In this document: positions 62,951 to 64,000 of the stretch, in pieces | Layout: each line of letters begins with the position of its first letter | How positions within the stretch are numbered: the stretch's first letter is position 1 | Origin: Melaminivora jejuensis | GTDB taxonomy: Bacteria; Pseudomonadota; Gammaproteobacteria; Burkholderiales; Burkholderiaceae_C | Length of the DNA stretch: 64,000 nt | NCBI RefSeq assembly: GCF_017811175.1 | Contig: NZ_JACWIJ010000002.1 | Location: 1,612,001-1,676,000, forward strand | Reading direction: 5' to 3' | Program-made: the position numbers and the translations under genes | Notes under the pieces: generated by a model | What the model saw: the letters and a program-made list of their open reading frames with translations, nothing else | Told to the model about the DNA's origin: nothing | The model's database searches: none

Positions 62951-64000
62951 ATGCAACGCTTGCAAGCCTTCAAATACGAACTGCGCCCAGACGGCCAGCC
63001 AGAGCGGCAAATGCGCCGCTTCGCTGGCTTGTGCCGCTTCGTGTTCAACAAGGCGCTGGCGTTGCAAAAAGAACGCTACGCGCGTGGCCAGAAGAAGCTC
63101 GGCTATGCAGCCCTGTGCAAGCTGCTCACCGAGTGGCGGGGCAGCATGGATACGGCTTGGCTGGCCAATGCGCCGGTTCACCCGCTGCAGCAGACGCTCA
63201 AGGACTTGGAGCGGGCATACAGCAACTTCTTCGCCAAGCGGGCGGCATTCCCGCGCTTCAAGAAGAAGGGCCAGCGGGACAGCTTTCGCTACCCCGACGC
63301 CAAGCAGATCAAGCTCGACCAGGCCAACGGGCGCATCTTCCTGCCCAAGCTGGGCTGGATACGGCTGAGGCTAGCGCGCCCGGTGCTGGGCAGCCTGTGC
63401 AATGCCACCGTCAGCCTGTCCAGCGGCAAATGGTTCGTCAGCATCCAGACCGAGCGCGAAGTCGAGCCGCCCATCCCACAGGCCAGCAGTGCCATCGGCA
63501 TCGATATGGGCATTGCGCGCTTCGCCACCTTCAGCGACGGCTCCTATCTGGAGCCGCTGGCGAGCTTTAGGGAGCACGAAGCCCGCTTGCGCCGCTACCA
63601 GCGGGTCATGAGCCGCAAGACCAAATTCAGCAGCAACTGGAAAAAGGCCAAGGCCCGCGTCCAACCCATCCATTGCCGCATCAGCAACGCCCGGCGCGAC
63701 TACCTGCACAAAGCCACGACAGCCATCAGCCAAAACCACGCGATGGTCGTCATCGAGGACTTGGAGGTGCGCAACATGAGCAAGAGCGCCAAGGGCAGCG
63801 CCGAACAGCCGGGCAACAACGTGCGAGCCAAGTCTGGCCTGAACAAAGCCATCCTCGATCAAGGCTGGTTCGAGTTCCGTCGCCAACTGGACTACAAGCT
63901 GGCATAGCGCGGCAGATACCTCATCGCCGTGCCGCCGCAGAACACGAGCCGAACCTGTCCGCGCTGCAGCCATGTGTCGGCAAACAACCGCCAGACACAA
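62951..64000 (+). pseudogene. TnpB (IS200/IS605 OrfB, RNA-guided nuclease-like) with premature stop, cut by window edge
   Basis: 318 codons read to a TAG at 63905-63907. The N-terminal WED/REC-like part includes FKYELRPDGQPERQMRRFAG; RuvC-I Asp D185 is in AIGIDMGIARFATFSDG and RuvC-II Glu E269 in AMVVIEDLEVRNM. The same frame continues after the TAG with RGRYLIAVPPQNTSRTCPRC, the zinc-ribbon that normally precedes the third RuvC aspartate, so the stop replaces a Trp codon (TGG expected in LAWRG). The 3' end lies outside the window. As drawn the protein lacks the zinc ribbon and RuvC-III. Confidence 0.85.

Overview
The window is GC-rich chromosomal DNA from a betaproteobacterium, most likely of the family Comamonadaceae (Acidovorax/Alicycliphilus-like; I cannot name the genus). 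The evidence is the gene set (cbb3 oxidase cluster with ccoG and fixH, fused indolepyruvate ferredoxin oxidoreductase, malonate cluster, orphan LivJ-type binding proteins) and at least 14 copies of a short dispersed repeat with the core ATAGCTGACAGCGCTTGCC, a type I associate with this family. No rRNA, tRNA, CRISPR array or prophage was seen.

Layout. 1-5.8 kb: fatty/organic acid catabolism (start of a nitronate monooxygenase, acyl-CoA dehydrogenase, etfBA with its own terminator and a candidate operator, enoyl-CoA hydratase, HDAC-like amidohydrolase). 5.9-9.9 kb: a moxR-DUF58-transglutaminase operon. 9.9-16.1 kb: two orphan branched-chain-amino-acid-type binding proteins, a DUF2242 lipoprotein, tsaD, a CBS protein and a YidB-like protein. 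16.5-22.5 kb: a complete RND efflux operon (adaptor, pump, outer-membrane channel). 22.7-30.0 kb: cobA, a third binding protein, a BaiN-like flavoprotein, a secreted GH5 cellulase with a carbohydrate-binding tail, rpsU, yqeY and a tartrate/D-malate dehydrogenase. 30.0-38.2 kb, minus strand: the microaerobic cbb3 respiration cluster ccoI-ccoS-ccoN-ccoO-ccoQ-ccoP-ccoG-fixH plus a small membrane protein, with FNR-type boxes upstream of ccoN and between ccoI and a plus-strand uspA. 38.9-43.0 kb: malonate use (malonyl-CoA decarboxylase, enoyl-CoA hydratase, malonyl-CoA synthetase). 43.2-46.8 kb: lgt, an MFS carrier and argA. 46.8-57.0 kb: a degraded accessory stretch with a beta-lactamase pseudogene, a BauB-like cupin, an Ldh2-family pseudogene and a damaged erythromycin-esterase gene, mixed with intact dapA, the fused indolepyruvate oxidoreductase and its divergent GntR regulator, a phosphoribosyltransferase and dsbB; two inverted copies of a 163-bp palindromic element lie here. 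57.0-62.9 kb: sulfate ABC importer sbp-cysT-cysW-cysA, a LysR regulator and divergent azoR. From 62.9 kb: an IS200/IS605-type tnpB with a premature stop, running off the right edge.

Two themes stand out. First, the family repeat is not only intergenic: three copies lie in frame inside protein genes (BaiN-like flavoprotein, malonate-cluster enoyl-CoA hydratase, dsbB), and two more supply the C-terminal codons of tsaD and cysW. Second, four genes (ccoN, ccoI, azoR, the beta-lactamase remnant) each lack one base in a G/C run relative to the expected reading frame. This looks more like systematic homopolymer under-calling than four independent mutations. I did not find a convincing new multi-gene system; the repeat biology is the most interesting content.
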